From contig JAZNNG010000030.1 of assembly GCA_045580165.1 (NCBI GenBank), forward strand, positions 9,060 to 73,059: 64,000 bases of DNA, in the 5' to 3' direction. This document shows positions 17,694 to 26,400 of the stretch, piece after piece. How positions within the stretch are numbered: position 1 is the first letter of the stretch; each line of letters opens with the position of its first letter. A model generated the notes under the pieces. It was given only the letters and a program-made list of their open reading frames with translations, did no database searches and was not told the origin of the DNA. This DNA is from UBA4717 sp045580165 (GTDB lineage Bacteria; Bacillota; Clostridia; Oscillospirales; CAG-272). Made by a program: the position numbers and the translations under genes.

Positions 17694-19025
17694 ATGGCAA
17701 ATCTCGTTTATGACATTCATGACAAGCCTAAATTCGGCAGTATGCTGATCTTTGCTTTCCAGCAGGTACTGGCGATTTTGGCGGCAACGATTCTTGTTCC
17801 CGCTATCATCGGAAACGGAATGAGCCAATCCGCAGCACTTTTCGGCGCAGGTATCGGAACACTCGTTTATCAGCTGTTCACTAAGTTCCGCAGCCCTGTA
17901 TTCCTCGGTTCCTCGTTCGCGTTTATCAATTCTATGTTTGCGGCATTCGGCGGCGCGGTTTCTATCTCTGCCGGATATGCAGGCCTTATCATTGGTGCCG
18001 CATTGGCGGGTCTTGTTTACGTAGTTATCGCGATCATAGTTAAGTTTGCAGGTGTTGCTTGGATCAATAAGCTTATGCCCGCAGTTGTTATCGGTCCTAC
18101 CGTTGCACTTATAGGTCTTTCTCTTGCAGTTAACGCAGTTAATGATATTACGGTAGGTAAGGTTGAGGGCGGCAGTCCTTACGTAGCACTTATTTGCGGT
18201 ATCATCACTATGTTTGCTATTTTCGCTTTTTCAGTTTACGGCAAGAAGATGGCAAAGCTTATCCCCTTCGTTCTCGGTATTCTGGTTGGTTACATAGTAG
18301 CTTCTATATTTACCGTTATCGGTATCGTTACCGACAACGTTGCTCTTCAGATGATCAACTTTGCAGCATTTAAGGATATGCAGATATTTGCTGTTCCCGA
18401 TTTCACGTTTATAGAAGCACTCAAGGGCGTCAAGGAAATTGACGCATCGTTTATCGCTACTGTTGCAGTAGCTTATATTCCCGTAGCATTCGTTGTGTTC
18501 GCAGAACACATCGCTGACCATAAGAATCTTTCCTCTATCATCGATAAGGATCTTCTTGAGGATCCCGGTCTTCACAGAACACTTCTTGGTGACGGTGTAG
18601 GCTCTATGGCAGGCGCTTTCTTCGGCGGATGCCCCAACACCACGTACGGTGAATCTGTTGGTTGCGTAGCTATCACCAAAAACGCTTCCGTGGTTACGAT
18701 TACCACCGCAGCTATTATGTGTATCGTGATCTCCTTCTTCGGTCCCTTCGTTACCTTCCTCGCTTCCATTCCTAACTGTGTAATGGGCGGCGTATGCGTA
18801 GCGCTTTACGGTTTTATCGCTGTTTCGGGACTTAAGATGATTCAGAACGTAGATCTTAATGAGAGCAACAATCTTTTCGTTGTTTCATCTATTCTTATTC
18901 CCGGTATCGGCGGACTCAGCGTTTCATTCGGTGAGGTTACTATTACCACTATCGCATGTGCACTTATTCTCGGTATCGTAACAAACATTCTTCTTACAAA
19001 GGATAAGAAGAAAGACAAGGAATAA
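17694..19025 (+). CDS. uraA: Uracil/xanthine permease (NCS2 family, UraA-like)
   Basis: 443 residues with about 12-14 membrane segments. The NCS2 signature NTTYGESVGC and the preceding acidic segment (AFVVFAEHIADHK) match uracil permeases better than xanthine carriers. It would import uracil with protons. A strong GGAGG site precedes the ATG. It is a single-gene transcript with its own promoter and terminator. Confidence 0.88.
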   Translation: MANLVYDIHDKPKFGSMLIFAFQQVLAILAATILVPAIIGNGMSQSAALFGAGIGTLVYQLFTKFRSPVFLGSSFAFINSMFAAFGGAVSISAGYAGLIIGAALAGLVYVVIAIIVKFAGVAWINKLMPAVVIGPTVALIGLSLAVNAVNDITVGKVEGGSPYVALICGIITMFAIFAFSVYGKKMAKLIPFVLGILVGYIVASIFTVIGIVTDNVALQMINFAAFKDMQIFAVPDFTFIEALKGVKEIDASFIATVAVAYIPVAFVVFAEHIADHKNLSSIIDKDLLEDPGLHRTLLGDGVGSMAGAFFGGCPNTTYGESVGCVAITKNASVVTITTAAIMCIVISFFGPFVTFLASIPNCVMGGVCVALYGFIAVSGLKMIQNVDLNESNNLFVVSSILIPGIGGLSVSFGEVTITTIACALILGIVTNILLTKDKKKDKE

Positions 19026-19040
19026 GAACTGAATAATAAC

Positions 19041-19074
19041 AAAAAATCGCTCGGCACACGCCGAGCGATTTTTT
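19041..19074. terminator. Bidirectional intrinsic terminator
   Basis: AAAAAATCGCTCGGC pairs perfectly with GCCGAGCGATTTTTT over a 4-base loop, between the convergent uracil permease and ClC genes. Confidence 0.9.
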
Positions 19075-19093
19075 ATGAAGATCATCCGAGCAC

Positions 19094-20671
19094 TTATACC
19101 GCGCTTCCGATCCGTACGGGATCCTCTCCCATAAGAAGCTTTAATTCCTCGGCGGTAGCCTCGGCATCGTAGGTCGTGTAGTGAAGAGTGATAACGTCGC
19201 CTGCAGCCACTACGGATTTGCCGTGGTTTTGCTTGGCGCGTTCAAACGAAATTACAACGCAGTTGTTGGGCCACAAAATGTCGCGAAGCTCCTTGCCCGC
19301 AACGAACGACTTCTGATTTACGGTCAGCATAACCTCTACTACCGTCGGGGTCTTGCCGCGGCTTATTGAGCGCATCTTAGACTCAATCACCGCATCCGTA
19401 AAGTCCTCGAGTCCCGATGATTCTACTACTATCAGAGCAGCCGTAGTCGCAATGATGATTGGCAAAACATTGCCGACTCCGTTCATTGCCTCAATGGCAA
19501 ATACACACGCCGTTATGGGAATACGCGACGTTGCGCCGAGAAAGGAGGTAATGCCGAGAACGACCATCAGAACGTAATGCTCGGGACTTATCCATCCCAA
19601 AGCTATCATACATTTAGAGCAAATGGCTCCGATGATCGCGCCGAATGCAAGAGTCGGAAGAAAAACGCCGCCCGTCGCACCGGAGGTGTTCGAAACCATC
19701 ATAATAATTGCACGTACCGGAAATACGAGAATCAGCATATACCACACGGCCCCAGTGTGGAATAAGTTTTCGATAAGCGAGTGTCCCGTGCCGAGCGAGT
19801 CGGCAACGAAAAATCCCACTACCGAAACAAGTGCAAAAAGAACGGAAAAAACGATTTTTGAAGAGATCTTTTTCAGAAGCTTATGAGTAAGCTTGTCGGT
19901 TATACTGTAAAAACGTGTGAATAGTATCGAACAAGCTCCGCACGCTAAGCCAACGAGTATCGGAGCAAAGAGATATCTTGGGGAAAGGACCACACTTTCG
20001 GGAATGCAAAAGAGAGGCTCAGGCTTGATTCCGAACAAATTGAGAATCTGAACGGTGATCTGCGCGGTGGTTACAGAAATTGAGGCAACGGTCAAAAGCA
20101 GGGGAGAAAAACGGTTGTGTAGCTCCTCCATAGAGAATATGACTGCGGTAATGGGGGATGAGGTCGCAATCGAGAAGCCTGCGGAAGCACCGCCGGTCAT
20201 AATGTACCTGCGCCATCCTTTGTGACGGTCTTTACCCAAGCATTTTACAACACCGTCGCCAATGGCAGTTCCCATTTGTACGCAAGGTCCCTCGGTACCG
20301 AGAGGAATGCCGCATAAGAAGGTCAGAAGCGCGGAAAAGGGAAGCAAGAAAACACCCTTGAGCCAATGGAAGGTCGTGATACCGCGAATAGCGGCAACCG
20401 ATGTGGGGATACCGCCTCCCCGACAGCTGTGTGAGTATGAGAGTATGAAGCTTACAATAAGACCGATAGCGGCACAGACAAGCAGGAGGAGAGGGATCCA
20501 TACGGGATTTGCCCGCACAACGCCGTAAACGGTGGACGATAAGTGAATGACCCACTCCGCACCGAGCTTGAAGGCCGTAATAAAAAGCGCCGAGAAAAAT
20601 CCCGCCGCTACTGAAAATAATAGATACGGCAAAAGCAGACCTGTTATATAATTAAAAAAGCGATTTCGCAT
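19094..20671 (-). CDS. ClC-family chloride channel/antiporter with C-terminal TrkA-C-like domain
   Basis: 525 residues from the ATG at 20671, which has a GGAG site eight bases upstream; a longer frame starts at 20716 but lacks a site. The three ClC selectivity-filter motifs are seen as GGGIPTS, GTEGPCVQMG (with the gating Glu) and GGVFLPTLAFGA. The last 75 residues form a TrkA-C-like ligand-binding domain. It moves chloride or fluoride across the membrane, possibly against protons. The usual GREGP motif has Thr in place of Arg here. Confidence 0.88.
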   Translation of the reverse strand: MRNRFFNYITGLLLPYLLFSVAAGFFSALFITAFKLGAEWVIHLSSTVYGVVRANPVWIPLLLLVCAAIGLIVSFILSYSHSCRGGGIPTSVAAIRGITTFHWLKGVFLLPFSALLTFLCGIPLGTEGPCVQMGTAIGDGVVKCLGKDRHKGWRRYIMTGGASAGFSIATSSPITAVIFSMEELHNRFSPLLLTVASISVTTAQITVQILNLFGIKPEPLFCIPESVVLSPRYLFAPILVGLACGACSILFTRFYSITDKLTHKLLKKISSKIVFSVLFALVSVVGFFVADSLGTGHSLIENLFHTGAVWYMLILVFPVRAIIMMVSNTSGATGGVFLPTLAFGAIIGAICSKCMIALGWISPEHYVLMVVLGITSFLGATSRIPITACVFAIEAMNGVGNVLPIIIATTAALIVVESSGLEDFTDAVIESKMRSISRGKTPTVVEVMLTVNQKSFVAGKELRDILWPNNCVVISFERAKQNHGKSVVAAGDVITLHYTTYDAEATAEELKLLMGEDPVRIGSAV

Positions 20672-20716
20672 AATGATCTCCAATAAAGAATTTAAGCACA
20701 GGACATTATAGCACAT

Positions 20717-20785
20717 TCACTTAGAGATTGCAAGGGGAGGCTCCGTTGCATCGGGGGAAATTGCCTTGATTTCCTCACGCTTCAT
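20717..20785 (-). CDS. Possible 22-codon small ORF upstream of the ClC gene
   Basis: A minus-strand ATG at 20785 with a good AAGGAG site opens a 22-residue frame (starts MKREEIKAIS, ends PLAISK). It stops 45 bases before the ClC start. It could be a leader peptide, a small protein or the remnant of a lost gene. No homology is recognised. Confidence 0.35.
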   Translation of the reverse strand: MKREEIKAISPDATEPPLAISK

Positions 20786-20872
20786 ATTCTGTCTCCTTTA
20801 ACTACGCTTTTTTACGAGGTCGCGCCTCTTGCTTTGACCGTTTTGCGTCTTATCATCCGACTAAAAATAAAA

Positions 20873-20902
20873 GTGCCAAAGAGCTTTTACACTCTTTGAC
20901 AC
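20873..20902 (-). terminator. Intrinsic terminator facing left
   Basis: On the minus strand GTGTCAAAGAG and CTCTTTGGCAC form a stem with one mismatch, followed by TTTTATTTTTAG. It would stop transcripts from the small genes at 20984-21440 before the ClC gene. Confidence 0.65.
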
Positions 20903-20949
20903 CATTGTAGCATAACGGCAATATAAAACCGAACCCCCCAAAATGCAAT

Positions 20950-20974
20950 AATCACCCGAATAAATCAGGTGATT
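20950..20974 (-). terminator. Weak hairpin after the small membrane protein gene
   Basis: AATCACC and GGTGATT are separated by 11 bases, just beyond the stop of the gene ending at 20984. The T-run is poor. Confidence 0.4.
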
Positions 20975-20983
20975 TTGGAGAAG

Positions 20984-21175
20984 TTATAAAGTTTGCGAAA
21001 TCATCACTAAAGCTGCAGATATAGCCGCCGTAACCGAATATTTGGGATATTCAACAAGCAATCTCATATCCGCCATATCAATATTGTTAATGCGAAGCAA
21101 TATAAACCAAACAGAGCAAAGTAAGACACCTATACTCCCCAAGGTTCCAACAATGAGTTTAATCTTCCGACGCAT
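20984..21175 (-). CDS. Small two-helix membrane protein, unknown
   Basis: 63 residues with a hydrophobic segment at about 8-27 (VGTLGSIGVLLCSVWFILL) and a second near the C-terminus. It overlaps the end of the upstream frame (21159-21440) by 17 bases, as in a coupled pair. I do not recognise it. It sits at the left side of the accessory region. Confidence 0.5.
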   Translation of the reverse strand: MRRKIKLIVGTLGSIGVLLCSVWFILLRINNIDMADMRLLVEYPKYSVTAAISAALVMISQTL

Positions 21176-21440
21176 TTTTCTGATTTAATGCGTGGCTAAC
21201 GAAATCTTGAGGCAAAATGAGATTGTATTTTTCATAATAGTATACAATGTCTGAAGTCCATTCGTATGTTCCGTCAGACATTAAAACCCATTCGCCGTCA
21301 ATAGTTTCGCCCGTGAAAACATCCTTAGCTGTACCCGCTATTGCCGCTATAGTGTCAGCTGAGGTTAAATGCTTTAACACTTTAGCCTTGTTTACATTGG
21401 CAACGGCAGATATATTCTCTTTTATTGAGCCGACCGAGGT
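21159..21440 (-). pseudogene. 5'-truncated gene of unknown function
   Basis: The minus-strand frame is open from before 21440 to the stop at 21159. The only start codon near the 5' end is a GTG at 21380 (73 residues). The same frame upstream of it still reads like protein (VTSVGSIKENISAVANVNKA), so the true start seems to have been lost. The C-terminal part is acidic and rich in Trp/Tyr (DGEWVLMSDGTYEWTSDIVYYY). No family is recognised. Confidence 0.4.
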
Positions 21441-21642
21441 TACGCTGAAGGACGGACGTAAGCATAACGGCAGTTTGCTCTATACGATCCGCCCGATTCA
21501 GGAGGCTGTGGAGTATGATTACGAGCAGCGGTTGAAGCGGTTTCAGGCGGAACAGTACCGCCAAAAGGCACTGGAAAGATGGGAGAAGCGATACGGAAAT
21601 CAAGGGTCGAAAATCAAGCAGGAGAAAGAGTCGGCGCTGTAA
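21425..21642 (+). pseudogene. C-terminal fragment of an unidentified mobile-element protein
   Basis: A plus-strand frame reads EVTLKDGRKHNGSLLYTIRP and then a highly charged helix rich in Arg, Gln, Glu and Lys, ending at a stop near 21642. It has no start codon or ribosome site at its own beginning and runs into antisense of the neighbouring truncated gene. It therefore looks like the tail of a larger gene cut at about 21425. The charged tail is reminiscent of mobilisation proteins, but I cannot name the family. Confidence 0.4.
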
Positions 21643-21904
21643 AAGGCACCGACTCGCTTCACCTCGGACGGCAATGCCGAGCGTGTAAGGGCTTTAAGCG
21701 TTTTGATGGAGAGATATGATAGGTGCCGTAAATCGCACCTTGGTGCCGGTATACGGTGCCGTATGTCGAAAAAAACGCCGTATTACAAGGAAAATACAGG
21801 TGCTGAAATAGGCGCTATTGGCGAAAATATGTGTTTGAGACAGATATTCGCCTAAGAGGATAGTTTTATGAGAACAGCCCCGCTCAAGGCAGGGCTGAAA
21901 ACGA
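21643..21904. other. Intergenic scar with short GGTGCCG repeats
   Basis: No convincing gene. The motif GGTGCCG recurs three times between about 21720 and 21770. A stem AGCCCTGC/GCGGGGCT near 21875-21900 may end the regulator gene that follows on the minus strand, although its T-run is poor. The stretch looks like decayed mobile DNA. Confidence 0.35.
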
Positions 21905-22948
21905 TTATCGATTATATAGTGCTTTGAAATCTTCACGTTCTCTGATTGGATCAAAACAACGATTGTTATTCAGACAGCGGATGAAATCATCCACATCGGT
22001 TACATCGGAATCTGTTTCCGACTTTTCACCTTCCACTAAATTGAACAAAGGAGAGGTGAAATGGTAGTTGGTCTGTTTGCTGTACTGAACCATTGCCTCC
22101 GCATGGAAACGTGCCTTATGCAATGTCTCAATGACTTCATCCCAACGCTGTTCTTTACAGAGTACAAACGCTTTATCAATTGCATTGTACTGCAGTGTGT
22201 TATGATGGTACTGGTAGTTTTCGTCGGGAAAAAGAATCTTCAGAATCTGTTCGACAGCTTCACATGACTCGATTGATTTCGATGCAAACGTCAGTTGGAA
22301 CAGAAATCTTCCAAGGTACCGTTCAGCAACTCTTTGGGTGTGCCTGCGCTTTTCTTCTCCTTCCAGACACCAGCACAGCATATCGTCCCGTTTAGCTTCA
22401 TCTTCTTCCTTCATCGCATATTCTTTTGCATCACCATTTCTGCCAAGCATATGAAGGGCGAGAACAATTCCATGCAGTGATTTGCTAAGAAGCTTGTGAT
22501 CGGTACTGTTCTCAAGAACAATCCGATAATGGTTCACAGAGCTTTCCAGCAGACGGGTATACTCCGCATCGTCCGTCAGCGGAACCGCTACGTAATACTC
22601 GGCGGAAGCGAGCCACTCAACGTATTCCATGTTGCCGGGGTATTCGGCGGCAGCACGGACGGCAATCTGATAATTTTTTTCCTTGTCGTCGTGCTTCCAG
22701 TATTCGTGAAATGCTTCATCAAATTCAGCCTTGCGCAAATCTTTCTGATAGGTATCCATACCAAGCAGATGATCGGTGGTTACGCCGAAAAGATTGGCAA
22801 GCGGGGGGAGCAGAGAAATATCCGGCATAGCGGCATCCGTTTCCCATCGGCTGACAGCCTGCGGTGAAATCGCAAGAAGCTCTGCAAGACGTTCCTGCGT
22901 CATACCTGCATCACGCCGTAAATTTTTAATGATTTGTCCAAAAGACAT
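21905..22948 (-). CDS. XRE-family transcriptional regulator with long C-terminal helical domain
   Basis: 347 residues. The first 65 form a Cro/C1-type helix-turn-helix (RRDAGMTQERLAELLAISPQAVSRWE). The rest is helical and repeat-like, resembling TPR-type sensory domains that bind small peptides or partners. Adjacent, on the same strand and upstream, is a lone ABC exporter, which it may control. A peptide-responsive role is inference. Confidence 0.78.
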   Translation of the reverse strand: MSFGQIIKNLRRDAGMTQERLAELLAISPQAVSRWETDAAMPDISLLPPLANLFGVTTDHLLGMDTYQKDLRKAEFDEAFHEYWKHDDKEKNYQIAVRAAAEYPGNMEYVEWLASAEYYVAVPLTDDAEYTRLLESSVNHYRIVLENSTDHKLLSKSLHGIVLALHMLGRNGDAKEYAMKEEDEAKRDDMLCWCLEGEEKRRHTQRVAERYLGRFLFQLTFASKSIESCEAVEQILKILFPDENYQYHHNTLQYNAIDKAFVLCKEQRWDEVIETLHKARFHAEAMVQYSKQTNYHFTSPLFNLVEGEKSETDSDVTDVDDFIRCLNNNRCFDPIREREDFKALYNR

Positions 22949-23041
22949 ATTTATATACCTCTTATTATTTGCTTGACAGTCGGAATTATACCAGTTTTTC
23001 CGTGTGTCTATATTACTACTGCCGCCTCAATTTGAACCCAC

Positions 23042-24880
23042 TCAGTTTGATTCTGTGTCCTCGGAAGGTTCTATGGGAATATCGCGATAAAACTGTGCCT
23101 GTTTGTCGAACATTTCAGTGTAAATACCGCCTTTAGCATATAATTCTGTGTGTGTACCGTATTCAGCAACCTGTCCATTATCGAAAACTGCCACTTTGTC
23201 AGCAAGCTGAACAGCAGAAAGCCTATGCGTGACTAAAACTGCAGTTTTATCCTTTATCATATCGTTAAACTGAGTATAGATTTCATATTCGGCGTTAGGG
23301 TCAAGAGCTGCAGTCGGTTCATCAAGAATATAAATGTCTCCTCCCTTGTATAACGCCCTGGCGATGGCGATTCTCTGGTTTTCTCCACCGGATGGTTCAA
23401 TTCCTGTAGGATCAATCCATTTACCAACCTGCGTATCATAGCCTTTGGGAAGTTTATGTATGAGATTGTCAAGATGGCATTGGCTTAGAATATTGTCAAG
23501 TTTATTAACATCATAATCGGTGGTCAAAGCAATATTTATGCCAATTGAAAAATAGTATTTAACAAAATCCTGAAAAACAGGTGCAAACAATGCTGTATAT
23601 TCTTCTGCACTATAATCAACTATATTCCTACCGTTTAATAAGATAATTCCCTCTGTAGGTGAATACAGTCTTGTCAAAAGTTTTACAAAAGTTGATTTTC
23701 CGGCGCCGTTGGAGCCTACTATACAAAGTTTTTCGTTGAAGTTAATAGATAAATTAACATTTTTCAACGCATAAGTATCACTTCCCGGATACTTAAAGGA
23801 TACGTCTCTAAACTCAATTACCGATTCTTTTGAGTAATCAACACGAATATTTTCCGAAGCATGAGTTTTTGTGGGTAAAGTCATAAACTGGTTTAATTCA
23901 TCCACATTTAAACTAATCTGAGCAAGTTCTAAAAATGAACTCAAAAAACCATTTAAAACCCCTTTGAATCTACTATAATATGATAAATATATAGTAAAAT
24001 CACCTATAGGCATTGCGTTCTTTACTACATTCAAAATTAGATATATGTATATTAGTACATTTTGAGCTAGTTCAAAGAAAGTATTATAGTTGGATGGTGT
24101 GTTTTGGCTTATTAAATAATCCATATTCAAATCAATGGATTCTTGCTTTACCTTTTTATATTCTGTTAATAAAAGGTTGGACATCTTAAATAGACGTATT
24201 TCTTTGGCATAGTCTTTTTGGTCCAACATATATGTGATTCCCCACATACGTCGATCAATCTCGGTGCCTTTTTGATCCAATGCAAAAAGGTTTTTATTTA
24301 CTTTGTTTTTTATAAGTGAAAAGAATATTGAAAAAAGTAATACAATAATAACCAAAACTGGGTTCAAAAGGGAAATAATTAATATGACGGTCACAAGACT
24401 GATTACCTGTGTAATGAATCCAAATAAAATATCACTTACATTCCACACTTTAGAAAGGGCTGACAAAGAACGTGTCTTATTAATTTGAATATCAGGATTG
24501 TCATATAGTTCATAATCCATTTTCAGTACATGCTTGTAGAACTTTATATCAATCCCCAATTCAATTTGTTGCTTAATCTTTTTCAATTCATAGTTAAAAA
24601 ATAGGTTAATGAAATAGTTCAATACCGGTAAAAACAATATTAAGCACACATACACAATGCACATATTCCAACTTAATTCATTATGTGTTAGTGTATTGAT
24701 AAGTAATCCCGGTATAGTCATTAGCACCAATGGAATAAGTGCCGAACAAATAGATTGCAAGAATTTATATATAAAGTATTTGTTTCCACCGTTCTCACTC
24801 TTTATATAATTGAGTAATATTTTGGTGTTACAAAAAATATTTTTGCAGTCAGAAACTATCTTTGATAATTTGTTTTTCAT
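23042..24880 (-). CDS. ABC transporter, fused permease and ATPase (exporter type)
   Basis: 612 residues from the ATG at 24880; the longer frame to 24943 would include the likely promoter. Five or six membrane helices fill residues about 20-310. The ATPase domain follows, with Walker A GSNGAGKST, signature SGGENQR and Walker B DIYILDEPTAALD. One half-transporter would act as a homodimer. The base composition is clearly more AT-rich than in the host genes. There is no peptide precursor or modification gene beside it, so the exported compound is unknown; drug or bacteriocin resistance is possible. Confidence 0.83.
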   Translation of the reverse strand: MKNKLSKIVSDCKNIFCNTKILLNYIKSENGGNKYFIYKFLQSICSALIPLVLMTIPGLLINTLTHNELSWNMCIVYVCLILFLPVLNYFINLFFNYELKKIKQQIELGIDIKFYKHVLKMDYELYDNPDIQINKTRSLSALSKVWNVSDILFGFITQVISLVTVILIISLLNPVLVIIVLLFSIFFSLIKNKVNKNLFALDQKGTEIDRRMWGITYMLDQKDYAKEIRLFKMSNLLLTEYKKVKQESIDLNMDYLISQNTPSNYNTFFELAQNVLIYIYLILNVVKNAMPIGDFTIYLSYYSRFKGVLNGFLSSFLELAQISLNVDELNQFMTLPTKTHASENIRVDYSKESVIEFRDVSFKYPGSDTYALKNVNLSINFNEKLCIVGSNGAGKSTFVKLLTRLYSPTEGIILLNGRNIVDYSAEEYTALFAPVFQDFVKYYFSIGINIALTTDYDVNKLDNILSQCHLDNLIHKLPKGYDTQVGKWIDPTGIEPSGGENQRIAIARALYKGGDIYILDEPTAALDPNAEYEIYTQFNDMIKDKTAVLVTHRLSAVQLADKVAVFDNGQVAEYGTHTELYAKGGIYTEMFDKQAQFYRDIPIEPSEDTESN

Positions 24881-24899
24881 ATGTAATACAACCTCTAAG

Positions 24900-24927
24900 A
24901 TGATAACATTTTTTTGCAAATTGTCAA
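24900..24927 (-). promoter_or_regulatory. Possible promoter of the ABC transporter gene
   Basis: On the minus strand TTGACA (24922-24927) and TATCAT (24900-24905) are 16 bases apart. The leader would be very short (about a dozen bases). Confidence 0.4.
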
Positions 24928-25215
24928 TTTTTAAGTACAACAAAAACGATTCACGTATCTTCGTACCTCCCCGTAATTCTTAATTATTTTCTAAAAGATA
25001 CTTATACATCACGCCTATTATTTACTCGCTAAGTCTTTCACTAAATAGTATCATATTTATTTCGAGATGTCCACCTCTCGTTAATTGAGATGAGGTAAAT
25101 TCAAAATTGTTTTTATTCAATAAAGTAATTGATAACATTCTGATAACTCCGCGATTTTAACTGGATATATAAAGCAAACTGTGGTATTGTGTTGTATCGA
25201 AAGGAGAGTGATACT
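24928..25215. other. Gene-free AT-rich stretch before the integrases
   Basis: About 290 bases with no frame of useful length. I see no sequence matching the 3' end of the tRNA-Pro gene, so no left attachment site can be named here. Confidence 0.4.
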
Positions 25216-26400
25216 ATGTCAAAACGCAGAGCAAGCGGTGACGGCACACTGCGAAAGCGTGAGGACGGTCGGTGGGAAGGACGTCTTGTGGTTGGCACAA
25301 AGAAAAACGGACTGCCGCTGTATAAATGCTTCCTCAATAAGTCACAGAAGGAAGTCCTCTCGCAGATGGATTTGTATAAAGAAAATCTCAAAGGTGCTGA
25401 GCTGTGCGAAGACTACCGCATGACACTCGGCGAGTGGCTTGACAAATGGATAACGGAGCACATGGCATTCAGTATAAGAGAAAACACAAAGAAACGGTAC
25501 AGGCAGTATATCGAATATATAAAACCACATCTCGGACACAAACAGGTGTCAGTAATCACAACCGCAGACGTGCAGAAGATGTACAATAAGCTCAAAGCAA
25601 ACGGACGCAAGGCGTGCCATCCGACAATGGAACATCAACTATCCGACAGCATGGTCAGAAGCATCCACATGATGCTTCACGAAGCTATGGAATACGCCAT
25701 GCGTGAGCATATGATTCTGAAAAATCCTACTGTGGGTACAACGATACCCAAAGCCGTAGTAAAGGAAATGCATGTGCTGAATGAAAAACAGATTCAAACA
25801 TTCCTGGAAGCGATCAAAAGAGACGAGATATGGGGCGACTTCTTCTACCTCGAATTGATGACTGGGCTGCGTCGTGGTGAGATCTGTGCGCTGAAATGGA
25901 GTGACTTCGATGAAGCGGAAGGAAATCTTTCCGTCAGCCGTACACTTCACAATGATGGTACAACTGGGGACACAAAAACCTACAGCGGACTGCGGACGAT
26001 CAAGCTTCCGCAAAGTGCAGCCGATATGTTGAGAGCGCGAAAGCAGACAGCAATATCGGAATGGATCTTCCCGAACCCATTGAATACGGAGAATGCCGTC
26101 TCGGGAAATGCAGCATACAGCAGGCTGAAAAAACTTCTGAAAGAGTGTAATCTCCCGAGCATTCGATTCCATGATCTTCGACACACCTTCGCAACACAGG
26201 CGATCGCGGGCGGCGTTGATCCGAAAAGTCTGTCGCATATGCTCGGTCATACAAAGGCAAGCTTCTCTCTCGATCGATACACGCACGTCACAAGCGAGAT
26301 GCAGACGAGTGCTGCAGAAGTGATGGGAAACTTCTATGAGGGAATCATAGGAAAGGAGGTTGCAAAATGGGCAGACGAAAAAACGGAACGGGAGGCGTAA
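25216..26400 (+). CDS. Tyrosine-type site-specific integrase 1
   Basis: 394 residues from the ATG at 25216, eight bases after GAAAGGAG; the frame's upstream start lacks such a site. The order is an N-terminal AP2-like arm-binding domain (DGTLRKREDGRWEGRLVVG), a SAM-like core-binding domain, and the catalytic domain with TGLRRGE, HDLRHTFATQ, LGH and the nucleophile in RYTHV. All catalytic positions are present. It catalyses integration or excision of an element, most likely at the tRNA-Pro gene at 30630. Confidence 0.9.
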   Translation: MSKRRASGDGTLRKREDGRWEGRLVVGTKKNGLPLYKCFLNKSQKEVLSQMDLYKENLKGAELCEDYRMTLGEWLDKWITEHMAFSIRENTKKRYRQYIEYIKPHLGHKQVSVITTADVQKMYNKLKANGRKACHPTMEHQLSDSMVRSIHMMLHEAMEYAMREHMILKNPTVGTTIPKAVVKEMHVLNEKQIQTFLEAIKRDEIWGDFFYLELMTGLRRGEICALKWSDFDEAEGNLSVSRTLHNDGTTGDTKTYSGLRTIKLPQSAADMLRARKQTAISEWIFPNPLNTENAVSGNAAYSRLKKLLKECNLPSIRFHDLRHTFATQAIAGGVDPKSLSHMLGHTKASFSLDRYTHVTSEMQTSAAEVMGNFYEGIIGKEVAKWADEKTEREA

